Below are positions 12,148 to 23,849 of a stretch of DNA of 64,000 bases, one piece after another. The notes under the pieces were generated by a model. The model was not told the origin of the DNA. It saw nothing but the letters and a program-made list of their open reading frames with translations, and made no database searches. The translations under genes and the position numbers were made by a program. Each line of letters begins with the position of its first letter. Within the stretch, counting starts at the first letter, position 1. This stretch comes from Ottelia alismoides. Taxonomy: Eukaryota; Streptophyta; Magnoliopsida; Alismatales; Hydrocharitaceae. The stretch is from the NCBI GenBank assembly GCA_037367405.1, contig JAZKJV010000687.1, positions 620,001 through 684,000 of the forward strand, read 5' to 3'.

Positions 12148-15100
12148 TCAGAACCATTCAGGGATAATCCTTAAACCCATACTCATTACATGCTGGTCGA
12201 AAACCTTCTGTGTCAGAGGTTTGGTAAGAGGATCAGCAACGTTGTCGGCAGAGGCCACCTTGGTGATGATGATGTCACCACGCTTTTGAATCTCCCGAAT
12301 GATATGGTATTCCTTTCTACATGCTCGCACTTCTGATGCCATATGGGTTCCTTTGCCTGGGCAATGGATCCCGTGTTATCACAGAGTAGCGGGATGAGAG
12401 TATCAGAGGAAACTACGCCAAGCTCCTGGACGAACTTGCGCAACCACACCGCCTCCTTTGCAGCATCCGATGCGGCAATGTACTCGGCTTCTGTTGTTGA
12501 ATCTGTTGTAGTCTTGCTTCTTGCTTCTCCAGCTCACAGCACCACCATTCAACAGGAATACAAACCCTGATGTCGACTTTCGAGAGGACCACATGACTTT
12601 TGTAAGCCAACAGAAGCGATTGACCATCTATCTATCGATCGACAACAACCAAGACAAGAGCGGGATTCTCTTCTTTGCCCTTGATCTCAGAAGCAGCAAC
12701 TATAGGAGACTAAAACTGGCCTCTGTACATGTAGTGGAGTGCTTTAAGTAGTAAGAGTGAGTCGCGGAGGGGCGTCAGGGGGGCGGAAAAGTCAGATGGA
12801 GCAAGGTCTTCTGGGGGGTTCCTCTTCTTTTCTATGGTCAAAAGCCGTCGGTCATATAGAGGGCTCTGCCGCCACCGCATATGTATCAAAATTCTCATCC
12901 AGAAGAATCAGAAGAAGAGAGGCCGGGTTGACTTCGCTTATGCTCATTCCAGTGAGGCCTTCCGGAAGGGAAAGGATGAAATTCGACTTCTCGGGAGTAG
13001 GATTTTTTTGAGAAAAGGCCCCATCCTTCAATATCATGATTGGGTCGACCAGGTCAGGCCAGATCATGAGTGAATATCAAATCGAAAACGTACATTGCTG
13101 TTCTATTAAATACAATAATCAATTTCGATCATTAATATCCGATTGGAAGTTAGAATCTGTATATCCTAAGACTTGGAGATCCCAATCTCCATAGACCAAG
13201 ATATAGTCTTGCGTCCGTCTTAGTTATTTAAATATGTTCTTTACTGCATTCCAGTGTTGCTCTCCATAGCAGGATTGGTAACGACTTACCACTCCCACTG
13301 CATGGCAGATGTCTGGTCTAATACACATCATGGCATACATTAAGCTTCCTACAGCTGATGCATAAGGGCATCCAGCCATGGTTTTCTTTTCCTCAACAGT
13401 TTGAGGAGCCATTCCTTTAGACAAGTGGATACCATGTCTTAAGGGTAGGAATCCTTTCTTGGAACTATCCATACGGAATCGTTCAAGAATCTTCTTAATG
13501 TATCCATGTTGTGACAATCCCAATATCCTCTTCTCTTGATTTCTGAACAACTTCAGGCATAAGATGTAAGAGGCTTCTCCAAGATCTTTCATCTCAAAGG
13601 TATGGGATAGTCAAATTTTCACACTGGTCATCATCCCTGTATCATTCCCAATGATAAGGACGCCATCTACGTAAAGCACGATGAACACAGTGGCACTCCC
13701 ACTAAGCTTCTTTTACACACAAGGTTCATCAAGATTCTGCACAAAATCATAACTCTTTATGGTTTCGTCAAATCTGATGTTCCAGCTACGAGAAGCTTGC
13801 TTGAGCCCATAGATGGATTTCTTCAGCTTGCATACTTTGCCATCATCAGTTATGAAGGCTTGGGGCTGCTCCATATAGATATTCTCCTCAAGGTATCTAT
13901 TGAGGAAAGCCGTCTTGACATCCATCTGCAGATGTCGTAGTCAAGATATGCAGCTATAGTTAGCAGTGTCCTGATGGATTTAAGCATAGCCACAAGAGAG
14001 AATGTCTCATCGTAGTCGATGCCTTCTCTCTGTGTGTAGCCCTTGGCTACGAGCCGTTCCTTGAAAGTCTCTACTTTCCCATCAGGTCCCCTCTTTCTCT
14101 TGAAGTTCCATTTACACCCAATGGGTTTTACCCCTTTAGGTGGATCCTCTAGGGTCCATACACCACTCTTATGCATGAAGTCAATTTCTGACTTCATTGC
14201 TAGCATCCGTCTATCCATGTCATGGTCCGCGAGTGCTTCATCAAATGAAGTAGGATCATTGTCAGTCTCATTTAACACATGGAATCCATACCTTTCAGGT
14301 GGTGCAACCACCCTCGAACTCCTTCAAAGAGGTATGGGTGTTTCATCTTTATTTATCTCTTCAGTTCCTGGTTCAGGAAGCTCAGAATCCTCAGTGGATT
14401 CAATGAGTTCCTTTACTTCATACTTGTCTTGACCTTTAAGGAAATCATTCTCCAGAAATTTCACATCTCTAGAAACAAAAACCTTTTGGATCTTAGGATC
14501 ATAGAGTTGGTATCCAATACCATCTCTAACATACCCAATGAAGTAACACTCACAAGAGAAAGATTCTAGCTTACTTGCGTCCACGTTCTTCGCATGGACC
14601 AAGCAACCCCAAACCCTCAAGTGATTAACACTAGGTTTGGTTCCATACCAGAGCTCATGAGGAGTCTTAGGTACAAATTTGCTAGGAATCTTATTTAGGA
14701 TATATATTGCAGTCTCTACTGCATATCCCCAGAAACTAAGTGGTAAATGTGCTTTGCTCATCATTGAAAGGACCATATCCATGATGGTCCTGTTGCATCT
14801 TTCAGCAACACCAATAAGTTGGGGAGTTCCAAGAGGAGTGAGATTGGAGACAATTCCATTCTCTTTAAGATATTCCTTGAATTCATCTGAGAGGTACTCG
14901 CCACCTCGATTAGATCGAATCCGTTTAATCTTCCTATCTGTTTGGTTTTCAACCAAAGACTTGAATTCTTTGAACTTTTCAAAGGTTTCAGATTTATGAC
15001 ATAATAGGAAGACAAACCCATATCGGAATGGTCATCAATAAACGTCAAGTAATATCGATATCCATTTCGAGTCGCGGTACTGAAGGGACCACATACATCG

Positions 15101-16605
15101 GTATGTATTAGGTCAACAATACCTTCGCATCTTGTAACCTTGTTACGGAAATGCATCCTGGTCATTTTACCTTGAATGCTATTCTTGCAAGTAGGTAAAG
15201 ATTGAACCTGCAGAAAATCTAAAGGTCCATCCTTTATTAATCTATTGATCTTATCAACAGATATATGACCAAGCCTTTGATGCCAAATCTCATTCGAGAG
15301 ATTTTCATCCTCCCTGGATCTTTTAGGGTTTTTATTAGTGGATGTAACATTCATAACACATTTATCGATGCACAATTCATAGAGTCCTCCAGAAGTCAAA
15401 ATGCCATCCACAATATATTTATCATAACGATTTATGACTAATTTATTACAGAATAGGAATGAATATCCACTTCTAACTAGCTTAGAAACAGATATTAAAT
15501 TCCTCATGACTTCAGGTACATAAAGACACTCTTTAAGTACTAGGACTCTACCACTAGATAATGATAGTCGACAAGTCCCGACGGCGACTGCTGCAACACT
15601 TGCATCAGATCCCATCTGGATGACTATCTCCCCTTCTTCAAGTTTTCTAGTTTCCTGAAACAAATGCAACAAATTGCATACATGAACATAAGCACCAGAA
15701 TCATCAACCCAACTTCCTTCTCGTCCAACGAGAAAACTGGTTTCAATGATAAAAGTACATTTCATATTTGCTGGGGCTTTATCTTTGTCAACCGACTTTA
15801 GGTAATCCAGGCAATTACGCCTCCAGTGCCCCGGCTTCTTACAGTGGTGACAGACTTCGGTTTTCTTCGACGCCATTAGAGTGGATGCATTGGAAGATGA
15901 GCCAACACCTTGTCCCTTCTTCTTTCTCTTCTGGGCCGGGTCCTTCCGAGAACCTTGCTTCCGACCGCGCTTCCCTCTGACCTGTGCAACCATTACACTG
16001 TCAACGGGACCATCTTTCTTCATTACGTCTTCCACAGACTTTAATGCAACAAGAAGACCATCATTTGTCAATTCCATCTTGTTCATGTGGAATAAAACCA
16101 CAATGTTATTGAAAGACTTGGACAAAGATAGCAGAATGAAATCAGATTGTATGTCTGCATCCATGGTTTCCCCAAGAGTCTCCAGCTTTGACAAGTACCC
16201 AAACATTTTGAGTACATGTTCACGGATCGAAGTTCCTTCCTCCATCTTGCAGCGAACGAGTTCTTTCATAATGTTGTATCACTGGGTGCGGTTAATGTCA
16301 CCAAACATATCTTTCAGATTCTGCATTATCTCCTGGCAAGTACTCATCTTCACATGTTGTTTCTGAAGAACATTGGAGAGAGAACCCAAGATATAACATC
16401 TAGCCAAGACATGATCTTCATTATACTTATCATTGTATGCTTTTTCTTCCTTTGATTTAGGGTTTTCAAGCTTATCTTCTGAGAGCACATAACTTATGCA
16501 CTCGGCTAAGAGAACAAGCTCCAAATTATGGATCCAATCCGAGTAATTTGGTCCGGTCAACTGGTTGACCTCCAGAAGCCTGCTTAGTGGGTTCATGGAC
16601 TTCAT
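12148..16605 (-). pseudogene. copia gag-pol polyprotein, broken
   Basis: Gag starts at 16605 and carries the LTGPNYSDW motif. A CCHC zinc knuckle (CHHCKKPGHWRRNC) lies near 15800-15850. The protease has DSGA in WVDDSGAYVHV. Integrase has WHQRLGH, but the second Cys of its zinc site is Ser. Its core reads TDVCGPF, then IRSNRGGEY, where the usual catalytic Asp is Asn, then AERCNRT. The RT region (14311-13224) has MDVKTAFLN; the catalytic box reads YVDG where YVDD is expected. RNase H ends in VADPLTKPL. Frameshifts or stops occur near 16270, 15000, 13930, 13720 and 13600. A foreign insert of about 540 bp splits RNase H. It was one polyprotein ORF and is now dead. Confidence 0.93.
12584..13122. 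other. Unidentified insert of about 540 bp within the RNase H region
   Basis: RNase H codons stop matching after a DINDR stretch (near 13130) and resume at RKSTSGFVF (near 12585). Both junctions contain TTTCGA on the plus strand (12578-12583 and 13123-13128), a possible short target duplication. The insert has a more even base composition than its flanks, no terminal inverted repeats and overlapping ORFs on both strands. I do not recognise it; an organelle-DNA origin is only a guess from texture. Confidence 0.55.
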
Positions 16606-18330
16606 TTTCTGAAATTAAGTACGCACTATATTAGAACATATAATCATTTATTCAATTTATGATATTTGATCAAGGTATTTTAAATCAAATTATTCTTGCA
16701 TTGTCAACTTTGAAAGTTCATTCCCTTAATTACTTTCAAAGTAAGAGATATACTTACCGCTATATCTCTAGTAAGAACTGGGATCTGCTCTTTATCTTTG
16801 TCACATCCCAATAATATGAGAATCTGCGACTCCAATACAGAGAAACGGGAACACATTCCGCCTTGCAAGTCCAACTTGCATTTCCCAATTCGATCTTTAA
16901 TACCCGGGCCCACCACCCCTAAGGTGATGTTGACCCGTCATTAATTGAACCAACCGTCAACAAGAATCGAACTCGCTATGCACAATCCAATATCTCCCCA
17001 ATAATATGAGGATCTGATATTGGGGTCACTACGCATACGACCTTACTCTTTCGAGAAGCAAAGAGCCCGATCCAGATGCACTTGCATATAGGAGCTGTCA
17101 CTTCGTACATGCGTCTCCTATATACAATCCCTGACGACGGAAACCCTTCGCCTTGACGGGAGACCATGGATGTCACTTATGTGATCCTCCACCTCTTATT
17201 CAAATTTTAATTAATTATCATGAATCATATTCATATAATTAATTAATCCTTCCAAGGGAATTAATAACTCTATTCATAATAGAGTGTTTTAATCGGACAT
17301 AATTAATTCAATCATATTAAATTAATTATCAATCCAATTCAATCAACAAACTTTATTGTTTTACTTGAATATATATATATAGTATTATCTCAAAGTACGT
17401 ATTAGTTCGTATTTTAATAATTAGAAAATACATCTTGATTTCTTCGGCATTATCAAGTCCCTACCCGCTGTCATGGCCAGTACCGACGAGAGTGGGACGG
17501 ACCACATACGTTACAACCCGCTACCCCCGCGATCTCCGACTAGACACCATATCCTCCTCGGGAAAGGATAATGCAAAATAGATCAATTTGTACTTGAGAT
17601 TATCATCGGTTCTTCAACCAAAATTATACCATATAGTAATAATCAAAACATTTTAGATTATAAGGAAATTTGCTAGACAAATTCCAAATCCTATTCAAGC
17701 AAGGAGTTTGATGATTGTGTTTCCAATTATGATCTAGATCAAATCTAATCAATTAATTGGTTGAGGCCAAGTCAATTAAGGAAATAATCATCTTCCAATA
17801 TTTCTCAAATATTTTCCATAATTATTTCTCGAAATTAACAATTAATTTCATTAATTGACAATCACATGGTTCTTGAGTTAGGACTGTAATTTCAGCAGTG
17901 ACCCCTTCTTACTAAAATTAACATATCTCAATCAATTTAAATCCAAATTAGACAAAATCAATTTTCAAAGATTGCTAATTCGATTTAGGACCGAACTTAA
18001 GTGATATTTCGTGCATTTTGAGGCAGATAAAACAATAATTAACTCATTAATCATGTTAAGATTTGCAGTTCCCGCAACAGTGAATACATGTTCATTAAAA
18101 TAACCATATCTCGAGCAAACTGAATCCAAATTACGTAAACTCAGATCCTATGATTTCCTTATTTAATGGGTAACAAAATCTAAGTGATTAATTCGTGTTT
18201 AAATAAATTAAACAGGGCCGAATTTATTCACCAAATAGAAGTATGAAAACAAATGCGATAAAAACTTTCGCGACTTCTACGAACCCAAGTCGTCCTAGGT
18301 TTGCGGATCGTATCCAAAACCTTCGATCTA
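16606..18330 (-). other. Leader of the copia element
   Basis: About 1.7 kb between PBS and the gag start, AT-rich, with only short ORFs on either strand. It is long for a copia leader. No feature inside it can be supported. Confidence 0.7.
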
Positions 18331-18344
18331 AGGCTCTGAAATCA
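18331..18344 (-). other. Primer binding site of the copia element (initiator tRNA-Met)
   Basis: On the minus strand TGATTTCAGAGCCT begins two bases after the 5' LTR. It matches the usual copia PBS TGGTATCAGAGCC with two mismatches, so initiator tRNA-Met is the likely primer. Confidence 0.85.
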
Positions 18345-18346
18345 CT

Positions 18347-20869
18347 TGAAGGATATGGAATAATCCTTAAGTGCATCACAGAAGCTTGAGCGTCGTATCG
18401 AATATGACGAAGAACGACTAGTCGCACTAGTTGTTCGGTGCGACGTAATTTAAAAAATTTTCATGCGATGAAACCACATGATGCAAGAACGATTCTCGGA
18501 TCGTTTCATCTATAACCACAACAAGTATAATGCAATACCTCTTGAAGTGTGGTTGATCAAGTCCCTACAAAAAGAGACCTCCTGTCTCAAATCCGATCGT
18601 CGGAGAAGTAGCTTGCGAGCGCGGGGATGAGTCGCGTTGTCCTCGCAATCCAACGAGTTGATCCAAGCATGGTGATCTCCTGATCTCTTCGTACAAGATC
18701 GAACGTCTCCTTCGTGAGTGCAACACTCTAAGGAGACGGAGAACCGAAGAACGTCGAAGCGGCAGTGCGGTGGCGTAGGCGACGACGATGATCTCCTCTA
18801 GGATTTGGTGGACGGCCACCAAGTAGAGGGAGAGAGAGTTGGCATGTGGAGAGAAAGAGAGAGAGATGTGCTTCTAAAAGCATGTACCACGAGAGCGTGG
18901 TATGCCTCTCTATAAATAGGGTTTTAGGATCCTTGGATCTCAATCCATGGGACATATAAAATCAATGGATGAGATTGATTTATGTCAATCCAATGGTTAA
19001 GATTGTTGTTGGTAAAAACCAAAAACTTATGATTTAATTTAGATCAAATATATTTGACAAATCAAATATACATCAATCCTAAAATTAAATCAATCAAATA
19101 AGGAAGCAATGACATGGAGATTGCATCTCCCATGTCAACATGGTGGACGCCCACCAATTCCAAGTAGGACTTGGTGTAGCCGTCCACATGTTTCCATGTG
19201 GAGGCAATCTCATGAGATTTCATGAGATTGCATATCTCCATGTATTTCTCCTTTATTTAATCTCAACAACTTTTGTTGTGATTTATTCTAAAAAATAATT
19301 CATAATTAATTTTGAGAATATTGCAATCTTGCCATTGGAAAATTGTGAATCACATTCACAACTCAATATAAAATATAATTTACATTTTCAATTAATTAAA
19401 CAATGTGTATTCAATACACACTAATAATTAATCAATAAATATAAATTATAATTAGCTCTCTCTAATACATTATAAATCACATTTATAATATATTATCAAT
19501 AATTGGATATTACTATCCGCATTATTCTTATCCACAATAATTAAATCACATTTAATTATATTGGATAATATCCACATATATCAAGATAATTAAATCACAT
19601 TTAATTATCGATTTCTTAATGCTTAGATTTTATGGAATTATTCTTGAACCCTTCAAGAGTAATGCTATTTCTCCTCAGACACTTGGAGTTGAGGACATGG
19701 CGATTGTATTGTTCCACGTATAGTGACTTGAATATTGAGATCACATCTCAAATCCAGATCCCATGGACCTCTCATAGATGCTTGATTAAATCAAGGCCGT
19801 AAACTTAATCTTGTCATTGCATCTGAATCTCATTCAGATCAATGTCCAATACATGGACTAAGATTATGTTAATTCTCTACTGAGAGGAGTCACTAAAATC
19901 CAGACCTGTTTCATCACTCCCTCGGAATGGAAGCGTCATGGTTATACAATCGTTTATGATCAAATCACCCTCAGGTATTCCTAATACCTTTACTTCCTGC
20001 ATACTGGAAGACCTATGATCATCCTGAAGATATAGATCACTTTTACACTGTCATCTTCAGGGTTTGATCACTAAGTTTCTCAATCTTGGTCCTTGAGATT
20101 TGGTACAGATTATATGCTTTCTCAAAGCATATATCTTACCTTCAAATTCATGTCATGCTTCCAAAGCATGACGACCATGCATGGAATTTGATCAGTCCCA
20201 ATACCTCATGAGTGAGCTCATGTCTCCCGGTTCATAAGTGAACCTGTATGATCCCTTCGAGAGATCGTATTACTCATATGTCCTTACATGCACACCAGCT
20301 CGCCGGTGTATAGACCTTGGTTAGGTCTTCAACCTAATGGTCTGCCAAATGTACATACTTAGACATATAGCAATACATCTGTCTCTGGTTAGAGGATGTT
20401 TGCCTATGATGTGACAGTATTCATCATAGGTCTTTGGTTATCTCGATATCGTTAAGTCAACACATTGACTCAACTAATCTGATACCTCTGAATCACTATT
20501 CCCATGTAGAGGACCTGCATCAAGAGGTCGATCAGATATCATCCTAATGAGAAAGGATTGCCATCTCCTACTCAGGATGGAGATCATCACTTAACAGTCA
20601 TTTGATGATGTTTGATGAGTCCTCTATCTAACTCCTTAGATATTCATCCAATCATCAACCTCTATGATTCAATCAATGAATCAACAGCTGTATGATTATT
20701 AAGTTGGCCATGGTACATAACCCATATTGTACATAGGGACCTTATAGTGCATTCATTCAATCAATTTCAGAAAGGGAGTGAAACATAATCAATAAAGTTT
20801 ATTGATAATTCATTTATTACAATAGCATTTATTGTATGAATGGTTCGCCTCGGGCTCACATTGCTAACA
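18347..20869 (-). repeat. 5' LTR of the copia element (2523 bp)
   Basis: Same length and ends as 9610-12132. It differs by scattered substitutions and one- to few-base indels. It would hold the promoter on the minus strand. Confidence 0.96.
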
Positions 20870-20874
20870 CCAAG
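20870..20874. repeat. Right target-site duplication of the copia element
   Basis: CCAAG, identical to 9605-9609. Confidence 0.95.
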
Positions 20875-22440
20875 TAGGTGTCGATGCTCTCAGTTGGCTT
20901 TGCATGTGCAGACTCAAAGTAATGATCAAGGAAATCTGAATTAACCGTGTCTAGGTGTGGTGAATCGGATGTGTCTCGGTTGAATTCATTCACCTTTGTA
21001 TCTTCAACAATTGTTCATAAGGTGTCTCTCCTTTGTTTGTGTCCGTGATAAGTGGAGAGGTTCGGGTATGTGAGGGTTCCTCTATGTCACGATTGTCGAT
21101 TTCTTGTTCGGTTGTCTCAATGTCCGTTGTGTCCTCAAGAATTTGATTGACTTGGTTTGGGTTCAGGAATATGATGTCTTGAGTCTTGCAGTCAATAGTT
21201 GCTTTAGCGGAAGCCAGAAACAACTTTCTCATAATAATGGGAGACTTAGATAAATCATCTCGGTGTTCAATGTACATGACAATAAAGTCCACTCAATATA
21301 CAACTCCTTGGAAAGTAATGACGAGAGAAAAAACTCCTCTCGATCTTTTTGTGAATAGATCGGGAAATTGAACGATCACTCGGGTCTTTCTAAATAGTCC
21401 GAGTTCGAGTCGGTCAAATATGAACTTCGGGAGGATGTTCAGGGTAGAATTACGGTCAATATGAACATTATTAAACTCATTATTCTGAATTTCACAAGTC
21501 ACCTTGGTCAACCGTTTGACTTTACGTGTCGTGTTTGTCTGTGTCAACACAATTGAACTAGCCCTAGTAATTAAATCATATTCAGTCCTAGATATTTTCC
21601 TCCCCATCTTCTTAGGTGATAATAGACTCTTCACAAATCTCTGAAGATCGGGTACATACTCTATGCCATTGATTAATATAAGCTCTAAGATCAGACTTTT
21701 GCAAAACACTTCCATATTGATGTTGTCCGAATTTTTTAAATTTTTTGGTTTTTTTAATTTTTTTGGATTTTTCAATAGAGTCAGTAGGATGGTCAGTGTA
21801 CTGGTCAAGTGTATGTGGTGTCTGTGCGTGGAAATCAGGCACACGAAGTGTTTCAGTTTCGCTCTATGATCTTCTCAATTCCTCTTGGTTGATTATCCTG
21901 TCTTTGACTATTTGGATGTCATTATTAAATTGTTCTGTCAAAACCTCGATTCTCTTATTGATCTGAGCGATGTCATCCACTATCATCTCATGACTTGAAT
22001 TTGAGTGACTATGCTCGATATGTTGTGACATGGGCATTTTCTCCTGAACCGAGATGTAGTCAGTCTCTGTGATCAGGGTTTGGTCATGAGTCTTATTTCC
22101 TTGACTTTGGGTGGCATTCGTGTGGTCAAAGGAAAAGTGATCATACTCGGGTCACGACTCATCCTGAGTAAATGATGATTCAAATAGTGAATTATCATAT
22201 GTAACCGGGAATCATGCTCCTCTATCAAAGTCGGTTACACTTGTATTCATCTTCGAATTCGCTCGGTCCAAATGTGTTTGCTTCTGTGAGTGGTTCGTAT
22301 CTTGAAGTTTAAACCAAGGGTGGATGGTTGGGTGAAAAGAATGATGGCTAGGGAGAAACTGCCTCAAAGAGAGGGTTCCTTTGAAAAGAAAGTGGATATG
22401 ACGATTAGGAATTTGTCACGTAAGCGCGACCCACGGGGTC
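20875..22440 (-). pseudogene. Element B ORF with degenerate retropepsin-like domain
   Basis: Two consecutive in-frame stretches on the minus strand, 21844-21293 and 21292-20990, are separated by a single TGA. Together they span the same domain as A's 1650-2060. The motif HIDRNSTLNIL (near 21440-21460) stands where E has LLDSGSSINLL: the Asp is kept but the Ser-Gly pair is Arg-Asn. The downstream part includes TIDCKTQDIIFLNPNQ. The upstream part to about 22440 encodes the polar N-terminal region also seen in A. No capsid domain, RT or IN is present. It is less broken than A's copy. It may be non-catalytic. Confidence 0.65.
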
Positions 22441-23828
22441 TGAGTATGAATGCCAATATTCCTGTAACAATTGATTCGTGAAACCTCGATCTATGTATGC
22501 AAGTGCACTGTCACACAATTCAATACACAAATGCAAACCCCAAATTCACCAACTCAACTCAGTGAAGGTCGTAAAGGTTCGACCAAATTACCTTGGTCGT
22601 TTTAGTTTGTGATAAATGCAAAAATTTTGTAAGAGTTAATGAGCTTTTAGGTGCCTGTATTTCCTTGAAGAGTGGCGTGACTATTACAGCTAGTTACACC
22701 CACTTTCAACCAGTATGGGAGTAAGTGCGTACCGTATAAATACAACTACCCGTTACTTGAGGATAGAGCCATACACAGTGTCCTCTAGACCTCCCACTCT
22801 ACTAAGGTAATCTAGACCGTTTACCGACCACCCGTAGATCCTCACTGAGAAGTAGCTAATCATTTTGTGGAATCAGTAGTAAATATTAAAATATTGGCTT
22901 GGTTCTATCCTAGTGTTCGTCTCTCTCTCTCTCACTCAGAATAATAAATGAATAAAAGGACATGGTTGCTCTCCCTTAAAAATTCTTGATTTTATGGGTT
23001 TTATTAAGTCAACTTTGTTTAGCAGTCTCAATTTTAATTTTATTATCACTTTGAATTTGAGTGGGGATTAATGCACGTCTACATGGGGATTCTAATTTCC
23101 TTTATTCTTTTGTGAGTGAAAACCAAGGGAGAATCGAAAAAGCCATGCAGTGGGAAATACGATGTTGAATGTTGGGTCAGAGATACTTACAGTGATTCCT
23201 CGCAATCTTCGTGAAATATGCTAAACAAAATTGAAATTTCCCTAAAAAAATAAATCTAATGCATGCACGAGAAATCAAATCTAGAATAAGAATATCTATT
23301 AGCGAGTGATAGAACAATTTAATTTGGATAAATGAAACTCGATCTAGTGCATATAATTAAGTGAAGTATGGTCCTAATCCTACGTGCACAAAAAAATCCT
23401 AGTAGGTCTAATAGTCACGGTGCATTCCTAGGACTACAAACAACTCATTCTGACCCACCCTCACTGGAGGGTGAAACAGTTCCGAGACACCACAGAAAAG
23501 TCCAGTCTATTTACACACGTGAGAACCCGATCGGGATGCGTTGGAATGAGCAATTTAATTAAATAAGAACATTCTCTCTCCAAAAGTTGAATTCTTGGTG
23601 CATCCGGTTGCTTATCCTTCCAAGAAAGCCACTCCATGTCCACCGAGTACCTCACATGAAAAATGATAGATCAATTATTAGAGAGATGCTCACAGAAAAA
23701 CATACAAAAATAAATAATAAAAAAATGCTGAAAGGAAAAATGGAGGAATACAAGAGTACTGGGGGTAAGACTACCCGGGGTTGGAAAATCTAAAAACTTG
23801 ATTTTCTAAAAATTAGCATAATTTGGGC
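22441..23828 (-). other. Leader of element B
   Basis: On the minus strand positions 23170-22560 match A's leader 1-620, including the GAGTGGGAG and TAGAGGACAC block (about 22690-22850). Between 23170 and the PBS I see no gene. Confidence 0.65.
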
Positions 23829-23847
23829 CTCCCCTGTAACAACGCCA
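23829..23847 (-). other. Decayed tRNA-Asp primer binding site of element B
   Basis: On the minus strand TGGCGTTGTTACAGGGGAG, against TGGCGCCGTTGCCGGGGAG in E: 4 mismatches in 19, mostly transitions. It lies two bases from the LTR end, as in E. Confidence 0.75.
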
Positions 23848-23849
23848 TT

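Larger units (their letters stand above)
9610..20869 (-). mobile_element. Full-length Ty1/copia retrotransposon (11.3 kb)
   Basis: Both LTRs are 2523 bp, begin TG and end CA, and are flanked by a perfect 5-bp duplication CCAAG. In minus orientation the order is 5' LTR (18347-20869), PBS, leader, gag, protease, integrase, RT, RNase H, PPT, 3' LTR (9610-12132). Integrase before RT is diagnostic of copia. Gag and RNase H motifs resemble the Tork/Angela group; that lineage call is tentative. The coding region is broken, so the copy is inactive. By hand I count about 14 differences in the first 210 or so aligned LTR bases. Confidence 0.96.
8659..23849 (-). mobile_element. Element B: non-autonomous Athila-like element, split by a copia insertion
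   Basis: B reads from a PBS at 23829-23847 leftward through a leader, a protease-like ORF and an acidic tail to a hairpin array at 8659-9034. The array is then cut by element A. The copia element at 9610-20869 splits it. Removing copia plus one CCAAG copy joins 20875 to 9609 and restores alignment with element A near position 2300. B's own PPT and 3' LTR must lie left of the window, beyond A. Its 5' LTR is 23850-26951. Confidence 0.8.

Noticed and set aside
12757..13073. Two plus-strand ORFs of about 80 codons in the copia insert
   Set aside because: They overlap each other and a minus-strand ORF; no family recognised, so I list only the insert.
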